Assembly (NCBI GenBank): GCA_027604185.1
Contig: JADGKB010000024.1
Location: 1 to 64,000 of the forward strand
Direction of reading: 5' to 3'
DNA: 64,000 bases
From: Boothiomyces macroporosus
Taxonomy: Eukaryota > Chytridiomycota > Chytridiomycetes > Rhizophydiales > Terramycetaceae
Under the pieces are notes generated by a model. The model saw nothing but the letters and a program-made list of their open reading frames with translations. It made no database searches and had not been told where the DNA came from. Of this stretch, positions 46,536-59,100 are shown piece by piece. The position numbers and the translations under genes are program-made. How positions within the stretch are numbered: the first letter of the stretch is position 1; each line of letters opens with the position of its first letter.

Positions 46536-48004
46536 ATGGGTTGCAATAATTCAAAGTCAGCACAAGTACATCCAGAAGATACGGAAATAATCTCATTTAA
46601 TGGTAAGACGGAAACGCCTACACCTGTGCTTACCCAAGTGGATACAAACCATCTTCGACAATTCATAAAAACCAAGCATGAGGCAGTCGCATTATCCACC
46701 AGTACCAGTCATAATTTCAGGATCTCTTCACACAATAAAGAGTTGAAAGTATTTTGCTTTAAACATAGGATCCCACGCTGCTGGGTAAGAGATATAAAAT
46801 TCACGAATCTACCGGATCATTGGAAGAATTAAATGAAGCACAAGTACAGATATACCTAGTCACTGATAGAAGTATAAGTGAACTACACGATCATATTGAA
46901 GAAAAACCAGTCCTGAAAAGGAATCCTACTGTAGATGAGCAGGAGGACATGGAGATTAGGAAAGTTGGTATGCTATCTGGAGCATCGTCCATGGCATTCC
47001 AGATCCCAGATAATGTGGTGGACGGACCAATTACCTACAAAGATGCGTATACGTTGATCAAGAAAGGACAGCAAAGCAACACGAAATCGTCAGACCCAAA
47101 TGTCAAAACTTTGGAAAAGGTTTGGACTTCAAATAATTCCATCTGCTTTGCCCCTCTCATATTTTCAGCAGCAGGCTCAATTCATACCAATCAAACTAAT
47201 GAGACGGATTCTGTTCTAATGGGAGAAAAGGAAGAAAGGCCACTTCGCAAATCATTCACTACCTATAAAATGAAGAACGAAACGTTAATGGAGAACGCTA
47301 GGGCTCCTTATGCACATGAAAATGTTGCCAATATTTTGGATTTGAAAGGCAGAGGTGATCCAAGCAACTATACCTCTGCCCCATTCCCAGTTGAGTACTT
47401 TGCGAATAAGCTCACATCCTCTGACCAAAAACAAGCTTTGCAAAATGAAAGCATCAGCGATATCAAGAAAAGGTTGACGGAAACTATCTTTAATGAAGAA
47501 ACACTCGGTACTAATTCAAAGGATTCCGTATCTGCTTCGAAAAAGAGTCCAGCAAGTTCAGAGTTCAACAATTCAAATTATAAATTTGAACATAATATTT
47601 CCCCACTGTCCAACCAAATAGATCAAAATCTTTTAGTGAAAGACAAACAAGAAATCAAAGACATCTCCGATATTTCCAGTGCATATGGACCTAATCAAGC
47701 ACTGGAAGATAGTATTCCGGAATACATTGCCCATAGCAGTTCTGTATCCCAAGAGCTAGACTATAGCGAAGTGGGCACCTCTGGTGATAAGAAAACGAGC
47801 ATCGTATCTTTAATATATCTCCCAGAAACTCCTAAACAGCCACAGAACCCAAAATCGCTGCCAATATTGTACGGCTTTCAAGACCCAAGGATAGAAACTA
47901 AAAAAGATACTTCTGGAAGTGGAAATAATGCTGAACCAAAGACAGATGCATATATTAAGCCTTCTAGAAATGAAACCCCATCCGCATTTCCGCCTAATCT
48001 GTAA
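46536..48004 (+). CDS. Disordered protein with N-myristoylation motif
   Basis: Exons 46536-46748 and 46769-48004 (20-nt intron) encode 482 residues. The N-terminus MGCNNSKS fits the N-myristoyltransferase consensus (Gly2, Ser6), and Cys3 could be palmitoylated, so membrane attachment is expected. The rest is low-complexity and polar, with scattered Ser/Thr, acidic stretches and short motifs such as DIKKRLTETIF and PPNL at the end. No family is recognised. It may be a scaffold or signalling adaptor at the plasma membrane or flagellum. Confidence 0.75.
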
Positions 48005-48099
48005 AGTACTCTCCTATCGTTGCGTCTGGCGATATGCTAAAATAAATTGTAAATATCAAGCATACGGATTTCAAAAAAAATATTTTTTTCAATTTAAAG

Positions 48100-48586
48100 A
48101 TGTTGAGAGTAACCAGTTACTAACCTAGCATGGCTTAACGCATGCGAAAATATGGCATGAAGTGGATGCAAAAGACAAAGTATTAGGGAAATTAGCCCAG
48201 AGGATTTCTATTGCATTGAGGGGGAAATATAAACCAAACTACAACCCAGCAGGTACAAATTCTTAACGGTAGTGGATTTCGGGGATTATGTAGTAGTCAA
48301 GAATGCAAGGTATGTCGCAATGACCGGGAACAAGGAAACCCAAAAGGAATATAAATGGCACTCTGGATATCCTGGTGGTCTGAAGACTGTGAAATATGAT
48401 AAATTTATCGAAAAACATCCAACTGGCCCAATCAGGAAAGCCGTATGGGGAATGCTACCCAAGAACAACTTGCGTAAAGTGTTAATGAACAGACTGCTGA
48501 TTTTCCCTGATGAAGATCATCCACACAAGGCAAACATTTTCAAGTGCCATGATCCAGCAGATCCGTTATACGAACAAACTAAATAA
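48100..48586 (+). CDS. MRPL13: Mitochondrial ribosomal protein uL13m
   Basis: Exons 48100-48108, 48129-48252 and 48273-48586 encode 148 residues; both introns are 20 nt. The first coding exon is just 9 nt (MLR). The bacterial-type uL13 signature is clear: [50 protein letters not shown] and [13 protein letters not shown]. Placement in the mitochondrial large subunit follows from this bacterial type; no classical presequence is visible. Confidence 0.93.
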
Positions 48587-48650
48587 AGTATTCATTTTCC
48601 GCAATTAAATATCCTGTTGTCCAGATTTTTTTTACAGCGAAATTACAATC

Positions 48651-50603
48651 ATGGAGGATGCAAAACTGTATTTGAAAAATCAAATTGTTCAGGCTATTGA
48701 TTATTTCGACTATGATCTAGGAGAAATGCTGGCGGAGCGGCTACTATCGTTTGATCCTCATTGTCCGGATTCGCAGTTCCTTTTTGCCAAAACATTGTAC
48801 CTTGGAGGAAATATCAAAAAGGCATTATCAGTAATAGATTCTACTTGCAAGCATACACAGTCGATTATTCTATATGGAAACTGTTGTCTAAAGCTGGGTA
48901 ATTATCAGGAGGGGGAAGTAGCATTAAGGAGATGGCTGGATTGCAATCACACAGAATCACCCTCCGCTGTAGCAGCAGTATACGCCCTCATTGGTAATCT
49001 TTGTCGGTTTGATCAAGATTAACACAGGCATGTTGGAAGAACTGCAGAATCTACATCATCATTTCTGGATTCCATAAAACACAATCCATTTTATTATACA
49101 TCCTATATCGGGCTAAGTGATTTGGGTAATATGAAGTTGATAGAAGGTGTGCCCTTGAAAATATCAGACTACTTGAACATTCAAAAGATTTTGAACAAAC
49201 GAGAGTACATTTATTTAACAAAAGAAAGCCTACAGTTACCAAGGAACCAGCAGTTTCAAAAAAGGTAACTAAGCGTTGATGTTAGAGGTCAAATGATGGT
49301 AAAGTTATCAAACCGTCAAGCAGGGAACCACTGGCTTCGAAAATGACAGTGGAAACCAGAAAGCGCGTCCAAGTAAACAAACCACCCGTGAAGGTACTTG
49401 ATTCTTAATCAAAGAAACTTGCTGGGGATTTTGGGATTAAGCTTGAAAAAGAAAATTACTCTATTGATGACCTAGTGTTTGTTGCGCAGAAAATCTTGAT
49501 GGCGTATAATGCAATGTCTTTATACCGATGCAATCACTCGCTGGAAGTATTGAACAGTATTCCTAAGGAGCATTTGAATACCGGTTTTGTTCTCTCAATT
49601 GTAATATTTGCTAATCAAGAAAGCAAAATGTCTTTATGAACTCCAAAGATACCGACAGGTTGCACAGCTTTAACTTCAGGCTGCAGATGTCTTTAGAGAA
49701 ATAAGGTTACTATTGCTAATTGCTAGGATACTTGACCCTTTCAGATTTAAAGACATGGATATATATGCAACTTGTCTTTGGCATCTGAAAAGAAAGGTTG
49801 ACTTGTGCATTCTTGGAAAAGAATTAGAAGGCACAAATAGACTTGCGCCAGAAACTTGGTGTGTCATTGGAAACTATTTTTCGTAATTGTTACTAAAGTA
49901 GATTGTTGGCTGAACACGATTCTGCCATTGAAGCTTGCAAAAGAGCAATTCAACTTGATCCTAATTTCACTTATGCTCATACTTTGCTAGGTCATGAGTA
50001 TTTGGCCAACGAAGATTTGGAAGCATCAATGAATAGTTTTAGACAAGCTATGAGAATCAATGCGAGACACTATAACGCCATGTATCATTTAGCTTAATTT
50101 AGATACGGATTAGGATTAATTGAACTTAAACAGGAAAAATATCCCGTTGCAGAGCATTTTTTCAGAATGGCACTACAAGTAACTCCAGAAAATACTATAT
50201 TATTGGATGTCTTGGGACAGGCTATTCAAAAAGAGAAAACAAGGAACGACGAGGCTTTAAAATTATTTGAAAAGGCTTTGGAGCTCGCGCCAGAGCACAG
50301 GGTATATCTCTGGCATAAGGCCACTCTACTATTTGAAATGGGTAAATACAATGAAGTCCAAAAGATCTTGGAATACGAAATATCAAATACCAAACCTGAC
50401 ACTCAGGTTCTTTTTCTTTTAGGTCGAACCTTTGCGAAACTCGGTGCTAAACAAAGTGCAATCAAATACATGACACTGGCACAAGATTACCAAGAACACA
50501 AGTCTAGCAGTATTATTAAAGACTCGATAGGTAAATTGAGTTCATTGTAGAGAAACTATTTAGCAAAGAAGAAAATTTGGAAGGAACAAATGAGTTTCTA
50601 TGA
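48651..50603 (+). CDS. CDC27: Anaphase-promoting complex subunit APC3/CDC27
   Basis: Exons 48651-49006, 49028-49264, 49288-49393, 49415-49600, 49620-49658, 49680-49705, 49727-49882, 49902-50081, 50103-50530 and 50551-50603 encode 588 residues; introns are 19 to 23 nt. The N-terminal TPR dimerisation domain (YFDYDLGEMLAERLL, CLKLGNYQEGEVALR) is followed by a shortened linker and C-terminal TPRs: FRFKDMDIYATCLWHLKR, TWCVIGNYFS, FTYAHTLLGHEYLANEDLE and ARHYNAIYGLGLIELKQEKY. These are diagnostic of CDC27. The linker is far shorter than in animals. Exons of 26 and 39 nt occur. The last 20-nt intron is inferred; without it the protein ends at 50550. Confidence 0.95.
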
Positions 50604-50645
50604 GTATTGTATTTTGTAATCTATGCTGGAATAACAGAACTAAAA

Positions 50646-51576
50646 TTAAATAAAAAAGTACTTGTAATGCTCACCAAGTCCATAAGAGTATCTATGATAT
50701 GACAACTGTAATGGTGGACAATTTTCAAATTCTTGTCCCAACTTTACTACAATAGAGTCCATTTGAATTACATGTATCTGCAGCTGTAACGCCTGGCAAA
50801 TAGCTTGTATTTCACTCTGTCCTCCCCAAACTGCTCCAGTTGACATTTCTTGGCAATAACTGTCAAATTCATCAGGCATTAAAAAGAACTACCTTCACTC
50901 AGCATTTCCCCGTTTTTGTTGGTTAAAAAGGGGATAAAATCGTCTGCATGGCTGCGCATGTATGTTGTAGCAACGTTCCGTAAATCTGCATATGTGTATG
51001 AACTTTCTGGTTTGTGCAATCTAATCTGGTCCGCAATTGCATTAAATAAACAGTGTCCGTCAGCTTTAATCAAAAATCAGGATATAAAATACCTGTTTAA
51101 TCTTTAAGTTTAGGGGTTCAAGATAACGTTCAATGGATCTCATTTCCAATTCCTTTTTATCTGGCATTAATTCTGCCTCCTTGGCAGCTTCAGCACGCAT
51201 AGCTTCAAATTCACTTTCTCTCTTTTCCTAACCTAAGTTATCCTGTCACCTTTCGCCTTTTTGCTTTGCTTTTCTTTGCGCTTTGTGGTTGAATTTCCAT
51301 TTCACTTACTCTTTCCTGAAGGGCTTCCACTTCACCTGCATTGGCCTTTTCGCCGTCAGCGATGCTCTCTTGTGCAAGTTGAAGCTCCTTCTCATGTCTT
51401 TGTTTTAATTCCAGTTCCATGTTTACAATTTGTTGGTCAATTTCCTTCTTCTTACTTTTGCTTGCAGAACCCTTCCCCACGGATTTCTTCAACTGCATTA
51501 TTTCGCCCTGTAATAATTTAAGCTGAATTAACTGGTGATTTACTTCTTTTTTGTGTCTGCTCAAGATTTCCTCCAT
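50646..51576 (-). CDS. OTU-family deubiquitinase (OTUD6-like)
   Basis: Exons (transcript order) 51576-51250, 51227-51093, 51070-50893 and 50872-50646 encode 288 residues. An N-terminal coiled coil (RHKKEVNHQLIQLKLLQ) precedes the OTU domain: NLKIKQIKADGHCLFNAIAD with the catalytic Cys, YMRSHADDFIPFLTN, GAVWGGQSEIQAICQAL, and the catalytic His in YSYGLGEHY. This matches OTUD6A/B. The first intron is 22 nt and ends in TAG. The second (51071-51092) and third (50873-50892) restore the conserved frame only if they end in TG rather than AG. Confidence 0.88.
50873..50892 (-). other. Putative GT-TG intron in the OTU gene
   Basis: The intron GTAGTTCTTTTTAATGCCTG (20 nt) joins GEMLSE to DEFDSYC, which aligns with TPEEFQKYC of OTUD6B. 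No AG acceptor nearby gives the right frame. Confidence 0.6.
51071..51092 (-). other. Putative GT-TG intron in the OTU gene
   Basis: A 22-nt intron, GTATTTTATATCC then TGATTTTTG, joins NLKIKQ to IKADGHC, aligning with EIKQIPSDGHC of OTUD6B. The only nearby AG puts the next exon out of frame. Confidence 0.6.
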
Positions 51577-51598
51577 TTTCAGTTTTTTCGCAAAAAGA
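51577..51598. promoter_or_regulatory. 22-bp bidirectional spacer (OTU / CSC1) with TTTTCGCAAAA
   Basis: This spacer separates divergent ATGs. It includes TTTTCGCAAAA at 51585-51595, the reverse complement of the element before the NDR kinase. The regulatory role is inferred. Confidence 0.45.
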
Positions 51599-54281
51599 AT
51601 GAGTTCGCAAAATACACTAGTTATTACGGATGATTCATTTCAGGGTATTGTGCTGTGGATACTTATACTGGTCGTGGTTTGTACCGTATCAATGATAATG
51701 TTTGAAGTGGTCAGACGCAAACCAAGTCTCCGGAAGATTTATTACAGCAGAATTCAATACGCCACTAATACTAACCTATCGATACCTTATGGAATATTTG
51801 AATGGCTCAAGACCGTGTTTTTGACACCAGAAAGTGTTCTACTACGAGAAATCGGACTGGATGCCATTATGTTCTTGCGGTATTTGTATATATGCTTCTG
51901 GATATTATTATTTACATGGATATTAGCGGTTGTAGCACTGCTCCCTATAAATATAATCCAACCATCTACAAATGGAACGAATGAGACCATCGAATTAAGC
52001 GGTGGAACCTTACTTGAAGTTTCTGCGAATGGACTGTCAAATTTATCCATCACCAAAATTCCTGACGGTTCTAACTTATTATGGATTCATGTGCTATGTT
52101 GTTATCTCATATCAGGACTTTGTTATTACCTGTTTTACGGAGAGTATAAACTGTATACCATGTACAACATAAAGGTGGCAAAAAATGAATCTGGGGTTGT
52201 GGAGAATCTACAGCAGCGAACAATTTTGATCACAAACTTAACACCAGAGTTAAGTAGCAAATCTAAGTTGACCAAATGGTTCGAGGATTTAGATATTGGT
52301 GAAATTTCGGAGATTAACATGAATACTTCTCAGGATTATCAGCTCTTGCAAAAGCTTCATCAGCATAACAAACTCTTGAGAAAACTTGAAAGCGCTTACA
52401 TGTACTGGGCGATTCAGATTTACAAGTCTGTGGAAAAAGATCGTCGATGGGACAGGTGGACCAAACTAAGTCCTCAAAAGCTAATAGACATTCATGAAAC
52501 ACCCATGTCTGATTTGTATAAAGAAAAGGCTGCAAAGAAGCGCTACACCTGTCGACCACTGTTTTATGAAGCAGCTGAAGGAACAATTAAAAGATATGAT
52601 GTGATTAACTCTCTTACATACAAAATTAATATTCTTGAAAGCGAAATAGATAACCTCCGAAACCAAACTACACAGCTGGGGCAGCAGATGGAATCCAGGA
52701 GCAATTCGAATTTATCTGCAACCTTGAATAGAATCTACAAAGATTTGGAAAAGTATTCAGTATCAGCCTTTGTTACGTTTAAAGATCGAAAAAGTGCAAT
52801 AATGGCACGCCAACTCTTGCTTCATTCTGCACTTGATACAACCACTATGTTGGTTACTCAAGCACCAGTTCCAAATGATGTAATATGGGATAGCCTTTCC
52901 AGAACTTTGTTTGACAGACTGATTAAAAGGAATGCTGTGCTACTTTTAGTGTGGTGTATTTGCATATTGTGGGTTATTCCGACGTATTACATTTCAACTA
53001 TTCCATTACAACTGATGAGAATTCCTGCCTGGCAGACATATATGGAGAACTCCCCAGACATGGCTCTGTTCATTACTAGTTGTATATCACCAATTTTAAT
53101 CCTGATTAGTACCGGAATTATGCCCTATATTCTTGATTGTATTTTGTCTTTAAATTAGATTTATCCTATCTTGGTTGCTGGGATTCCTTGACAGAAATCC
53201 AGGAGGCTACACTATCACAATACTTTTACTTTCTCTTATTTAATGTTCATTTTGTGTACACGATTATTTCCTCTGCTTGGGTGACATCTTCTGAACTCTA
53301 TCTCCACCCTCTTAGCTGGGTGGAAAATGTCGCAAATTCGTTCCCATCTGGATCTGCCTTCTTTATCAACTACGTACTATACCATTAATTCTAGCTAATT
53401 CTTAATTTATCTGTATTTTCTGTGGAACTCCTGCGTCCAGTACCGGCACTGTACTATCTATTCATGCGTCTATTCATTACCACACCCAGGGAATTCCTTG
53501 AATTGTCCAACATAAACAGTTACTTGAATTATGGTAATCACACCTAACTTTAGGCTGGATATATCCATTTCAAATCTTAATGTTCCTAATAGTGATTTCA
53601 TATGCTGTAATTTCCCCTCTTGTCCTTCTTCCAGGCGTAGTATACTTTGCTTTTGCATACGTAGTGTACAAAAATCAGTTGATGTATGTGTATATCAAAC
53701 CGGTTGAAGGACAAGGGAAATACTGGAAAATGGCATTTGACCGATCTGTGGTTGGAATTGGATTGTTTCAATTTTTGAGTGCCGGAATATTATCAGCGAA
53801 ACAAGCAGCCTACCCGTCAATTCTAGTTGGAATATTGATCCCCATTACTGTATATTTTCACTCAATTTGTGAAAGAAGCTTTGGAAAGCAAAATCTAATC
53901 CCTCTGGAGCTTCTTGTTAAACCACCTGAAACTGTTGAAGAAAAACTTGAAAACACTGATAGTATTCAAAACAGCCCACCAATTCAAGTGGAAGTTGAAA
54001 ATACTCAGTCTGTTGATGAAATTGATCCCCAAGTCAAGGTGCTGCAAATCAAATCACCAACCACGCCGCTATTTCCTTCAAAGGATTTGGCAGCTATTCA
54101 GGCAAAGTCAGATGATTATAGATCTCCTTCCAAGTCTTTAAAACTAACCAGACTGTGGATCCCAGAGTATATTAGTCATTTGATAAATGCAGAAGAACCA
54201 GATAATTTGGCAAATGTGGAAGAAAACCAATTGTCAATTACAGACATGAATTGGACCTCCATTCAGAACCTTCGTCCTTAA
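51599..54281 (+). CDS. CSC1/TMEM63 (OSCA) mechanosensitive channel
   Basis: Exons 51599-53138, 53159-53373, 53395-53533 and 53554-54281 encode 873 residues; introns are 20, 21 and 20 nt. The N-terminal helix (GIVLWILILVVVCTVSMIMF), RRKPSLRKIYYSRIQYA, the cytosolic RNA-binding-like domain (RTILITNLTPELSSKSKL, SAFVTFKDRKSAIMARQLL) and the repeated membrane core (PNDVIWDSLSR, ISPILILISTGIMPYILD, FPSGSAFFINYLILN, YAVISPLVLLPG, YKNQLMYVYIK) follow the DUF221 order. These proteins are osmotically or mechanically gated cation channels. The tail after 780 is acidic. Confidence 0.94.
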
Positions 54282-54317
54282 TTATGTTTATAAAATTTTA
54301 AAAAACTTGACATTCTT

Positions 54318-56087
54318 TTATTGCTCAAAACTAAGATAGGATTTAGGAACAAACCCTTCCTTTCCATCTTCATATTTGCAGTGAGTCCATCTATTTTAAA
54401 TAAAACCTACCCATCTCCATTTTCTTTCACTAGAATTAGTATATCTCCAGAGTTCACACTCATCTCTTCGGGTGAGTTACTATCAGCTACAAAATCATAT
54501 AAAACTTTCAATTTCCTAACATCCCCTGGAGAATTGGTTGAAGTGGCAGGAGCTTCTTGTGAGTTTGACCCATTCGAAGGATGTGAAAAAGACAAATTTG
54601 GTGCATTTGAAATGGATCCATTTGAAGGGTGACTGTTCGAGCCACTTGGGGGATTAACGGAGCTGGAACTAATCCCCGCCTCAGACATATTCTTTGGACT
54701 GCTTACAAATGCTGGGGCTTCTGGTGCTGGCTTTCCATCTATTTTTGCAACATAGCAATGCAGACGATGTTTTTGAGTCAACAGTTGATTTAACTTCACT
54801 TCCACATCGTTTAACTGATCACTAGTACATTCGAGTATTTTCAAAGGATTACCCTGAGTTAGAACTTCGTACAGAGTCTTTGTATGCTCCTTTTAAAATA
54901 TCTACACCTTGTCTCTGCTTCTCTACTTCAACAATTTCCTTATCCAACAGTTTAATTTTTTCCATGGCTTTCTTTTTACCTAGTATAAGGAATTCTCACC
55001 TTGTTTATCCGGCAATTTTGTGATTTCACTTTCACTCTCATAGTCTAACCTCAATTCATCTCGACTTGAACTACGAAGTGCCAATTTCTTAGAGTGAACT
55101 TCAGAAGTATCAGCAATACTAAAGTCCAAAGGAGGTTCCAAACCGGTTTTAAGTGACTTAATCAGAGCATCATGATCCAACGAAGAGCGAACAGCATCAT
55201 TAACAGCAATAGCTTCTCCAATAATTGCTTGCTCCTTTGGCAGAACAGCACTGGAAGTAGCTAGAAGTCGAAGAAACACTTGTTGTACAAAACTGATCCG
55301 AGAATCGCTATCACACTTCTGAACTTGCTAAATTATTAATGAAAATATACTGTTAGATTTTGCGGCAACTGATCAAAATAGTAACTATTTTTAAATTTGT
55401 TCAGCTCAATCACTGATTCGCGATAGCATTTTACCGCTTCTTGAGAAGCCAATATTTGTTTATCATAATCCATTTTGATTTTATCCATATCCTTCTTTGA
55501 CATTTTTAAATCTTTCAAGCTCTTCTTATATTGGGCAGTGCAAGTATCCAAATCTTTTAACTCCCGTTTGTAATTTGAATAATTCTTTTCCATCATTGCA
55601 ATCATATCCGTCAATTGGTTAGCTCCCCTCTTTATCTCTTCAAATTTCAAAAGTAAGAAAATTATTACCTCTTTAAATACACCTTCAATATCTTTTGAAG
55701 TTGTCTTTATAAGTTTCCTTTCATTCAAAAATATTTCAGCAGTTTCAACACGCAAAGAACCAAGCGATTCGTAAGAATCTAACATTTTCTCCCACGATTT
55801 AATGGAGGTGCTAGATAAAAATCAACAAACCTTTCTGTAACGGCTTTGTAAAAAGGGTATTTCTCAGTTTTCTCCTGGAGTTTCTTTATCTCCTCTTTGT
55901 ATGGTTTCACTGCTCGTAAGAGTGCTTTGCCATATTCCAATTCTGCATTGGAAACAATTTTCAAAAACTCATTCATAGAAATGAGTTGTTCGGCCCCGAA
56001 TTCGCAATATTTTTCTAGCTGCTTCACTTGATCCTGAATTAGAATACGCTGTACCCATAGATCTTTTCCAAAGCTCAATGCATCCAT
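54318..56087 (-). CDS. F-BAR, HR1 and SH3 protein (TOCA/CIP4/Bzz1-like)
   Basis: Exons (transcript order) 56087-55831, 55810-55351, 55327-55000, 54979-54873, 54853-54411 and 54390-54318 encode 555 residues; introns are 20, 23, 20, 19 and 20 nt. An F-BAR domain occupies about 1-290 (MDALSFGKDLWVQR; long basic coiled coil). A linker, an HR1 hairpin (MEKIKLLDKEIVEVEKQRQ) and a C-terminal SH3 (KVLYDFVADS, SVNSGDILILVKENGDGW, GFVPKSYL) follow. Such proteins bend membranes and recruit WASP. The segment VIIFLLL in the F-BAR coil is oddly hydrophobic and coincides with a possible 21-nt in-frame intron at 55648-55668. Confidence 0.88.
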
Positions 56088-56189
56088 TTTTGTGACTGTG
56101 AGTGTTACGTCAAAATTTTTAATCAGTAAATATTGATGTCTACACAGCAAAAACGTGCAAAATAAAATCAGAATATATGTTTCTTATTA

Positions 56190-59100
56190 TTATCGGCTGA
56201 CATAGCAAACATTAATTTGAAGGCACTCTTCGATTTCATCCAGTTCGTTGTTCATAAATATTAAGATCTCTGCGTCTCTAAGCACTTCGCATGGAAGAAA
56301 TTTCAGTCCAATATATTGGGTTTCTCCTCCACTCAGTTCTAGTCGATCTTGTTTAAATTGAACAAGATTAGGTTTGTCTGTTCTCATAGCGAAAAGTTTT
56401 CTATGCAGAAATGGATTTGTGTAGGATACGCGCTATGAATTAATTCGCAATGTACCTTATTGGATAACTTTCCTTTTTCGATTTGAATATCAAATGATTT
56501 GGTGATAGGAGGAAGAGAATAGTGACATACCACAAGCCAACTATGGAGGAGCATACCCGTTTCATATTCTATGTAAGTATGATATTACCCACTATATTGA
56601 TTAGCGAGCGGTTTTCTATAGAAGAGTAGGGGGGAAGGATGATGGGAATCTCATTCAACATATTCGCTTGTAATTGAATCAGTCCAGGAACACCAACCAG
56701 GAATCTGTTAGGGTTACTAGGAAAGCATAGAACGTTTTTTGCGCTTGGGCTTCCACGAATTAGCAGGTGCATCCTGTTAGATTGCCCATATATGCAATTA
56801 ACATCCACACGCTTGACAGTGTGAATGCACAGCTTCCAAATTACAGCTACGTTTGAACAATACTTATCTTGATAGAGCACAAAAAATAGATTCTGTACAT
56901 CTATTGCATTTCCAGTTTTAAATTTAAACAGTAGCTCCAAGTAAGAGCTCTTGTTATTTCCTGGGTGAAGCACAGTTGTACAGTTAACATTCGGATGACT
57001 GCATTTCATGTAAAAATCTCCTTGGATATGTACCAATGTATCGCGAATAAGCTGGTAAACCTCCGGTTTTTCTTCAACAAATGCTTGCTGGAGAATTTGA
57101 TTTTCATCATAAAATAATTGATATGATTTCTCAATAAAGTAATTCTTGTAATTGATGATCAATTCCAGAAATTGCAAGTCCTTTCCCTGGGAATTCTTGA
57201 CTGACACCAAAACATATTTTGGAATGTTTTCTTCTGAATCATAATTAAAATAAGATTTTGGCTCTTCAAATGTTTGAAAGTAGAATGGAATAAAAGATTT
57301 CTCTCTGCCTTTCAAGTAGATTTGATAATAATTGTTAAATTTTGGATAGATCGATGTTTCTATACCTGTTGTCTTTGACATTTTGAAATATTCAATTTCA
57401 TCCGGATCGCTTAAAATTCTTGATTAATGATGTCCATACCTAAGATCCTTATCATCCCAATGAATCTCCAGATTTTGTTCGGTTTCATAAGGATTATCAA
57501 TTTCGTACTCAACATAATAGCCTTGGCCCAATGAGACATCCAATTGTCTGGTTGTTGTCAATTGTTTTCGTATTGCTTTTTGAACATAGTTATTTTTCTT
57601 CATTTCACGCATCTTTTGGATGATGTTTAATGTATCCCTTTCGATGTGCATCTTGTTCGATACTCTTTTATCATTGCTTGTTGATTGTTCTCCATTTATA
57701 CCTGCTAAGCGCAAAATTCTGTGTATCTTTGATGTGTCGTTGTTCAATGGTTGTTCTGGCTGTGGGAGCTCTGTCTTGATTTCAATCGTTTGTTGTACAA
57801 TTTTCCGTGTTTCCAAATCAATTTCTACAAACTAGGGTTAACTCATGTTACTGGTTTAGGAGTGAACGTGTTAGAATGTAGATCATTGATCAAGTCTTTT
57901 GAATTTGCATCAACTTCTTCAATTGCAAAGTTGTAAGCTCTTAAAAACAGAGTTCCAATTTCATATCCTGGTTTCAATGACTACATTAAAATAAAATTAC
58001 TTCATCAATAACTCTAACTGCAACTTCATAGTCACACGATACTCCAAGGGAGTCTTGTAATACCAACGGCTTTAATCCAATCTCTGCCTGACCAAGATAA
58101 AACTTGGAATCTGCATCCCATAAATCTACAAAAACTTTCTTACTTCCAAGATAATAAGCAATACTATTTTTTCCATAGCGTATATTGTCCGATTCAACTT
58201 TTTCGTTTTTAAGGATAAAGTTTGCTGTAACTCCTGGCCTTTCGTCATCTAAATTAAAAAGAAATTACATTTTGGCCTACCATCCTGACCTACGGTGTAA
58301 AAGATTCCCAACGGCTCATCATCCACATCTGGCCCGTAATTTGTTGTGGTAAAAGAGTTAATAGTGTTGGCTGTATTTTCCCTAAAGTGATAGGGGGTCG
58401 AAGAACATCTTTGATGAGAATTTTTTTGATATTCAGGGGGTAGTGTTCCTTTATATACTTTAAGATTGTCCGTTCGAAAGCAAGGGAATGTATAAAATTG
58501 GAAACTAAACGAAACTACCTCTGGAACAAAGCCATTCTTTGTCTTTTTGTATCCTTCATTGAAACTGATACCCATTAATTGTATTTTAACATTTTCGCCT
58601 GCTCTGTCGCTTGAATTCAATACAATTGGCGAATGTATTTCGTCCACTGTTTGATGCACTAGTTTCGGTTTGTTACCCATTCGATCCAAATATAATTCGA
58701 ATCCAGCCTCAAGTAACCTGGACTTTGAGCGCCTGCTAATGGAAGGCTTTCTGAGAGGAACTGGCATTTGTTGAACAATACTTCCAGTGCGAGATCTGCA
58801 CGATGACACTTCCAAAACTTCTTCTACATCTTCCTCTAAATCCTTTTTTTTAGTCTGTGTTTGTATTTCTGGGGCGGGATCAGCAATTTCTTTTCTCTTT
58901 TCGGTAACCTCAGGTGTCAGTTGCTCCACTGGTAAAGGTGGTAGGTTTTTTTCAACTTCCTCGGTTGGTGCAAGATTCAAATGTTTGCTTTTTTCTTTTA
59001 CCTGGTCAATGGTATATGATACGCAAATATCATATTTTCCTCCCTCTTTACTTGAGTTATTTCGAAAAATGAACGTCGAGGCCGGATTTACATTATTATA

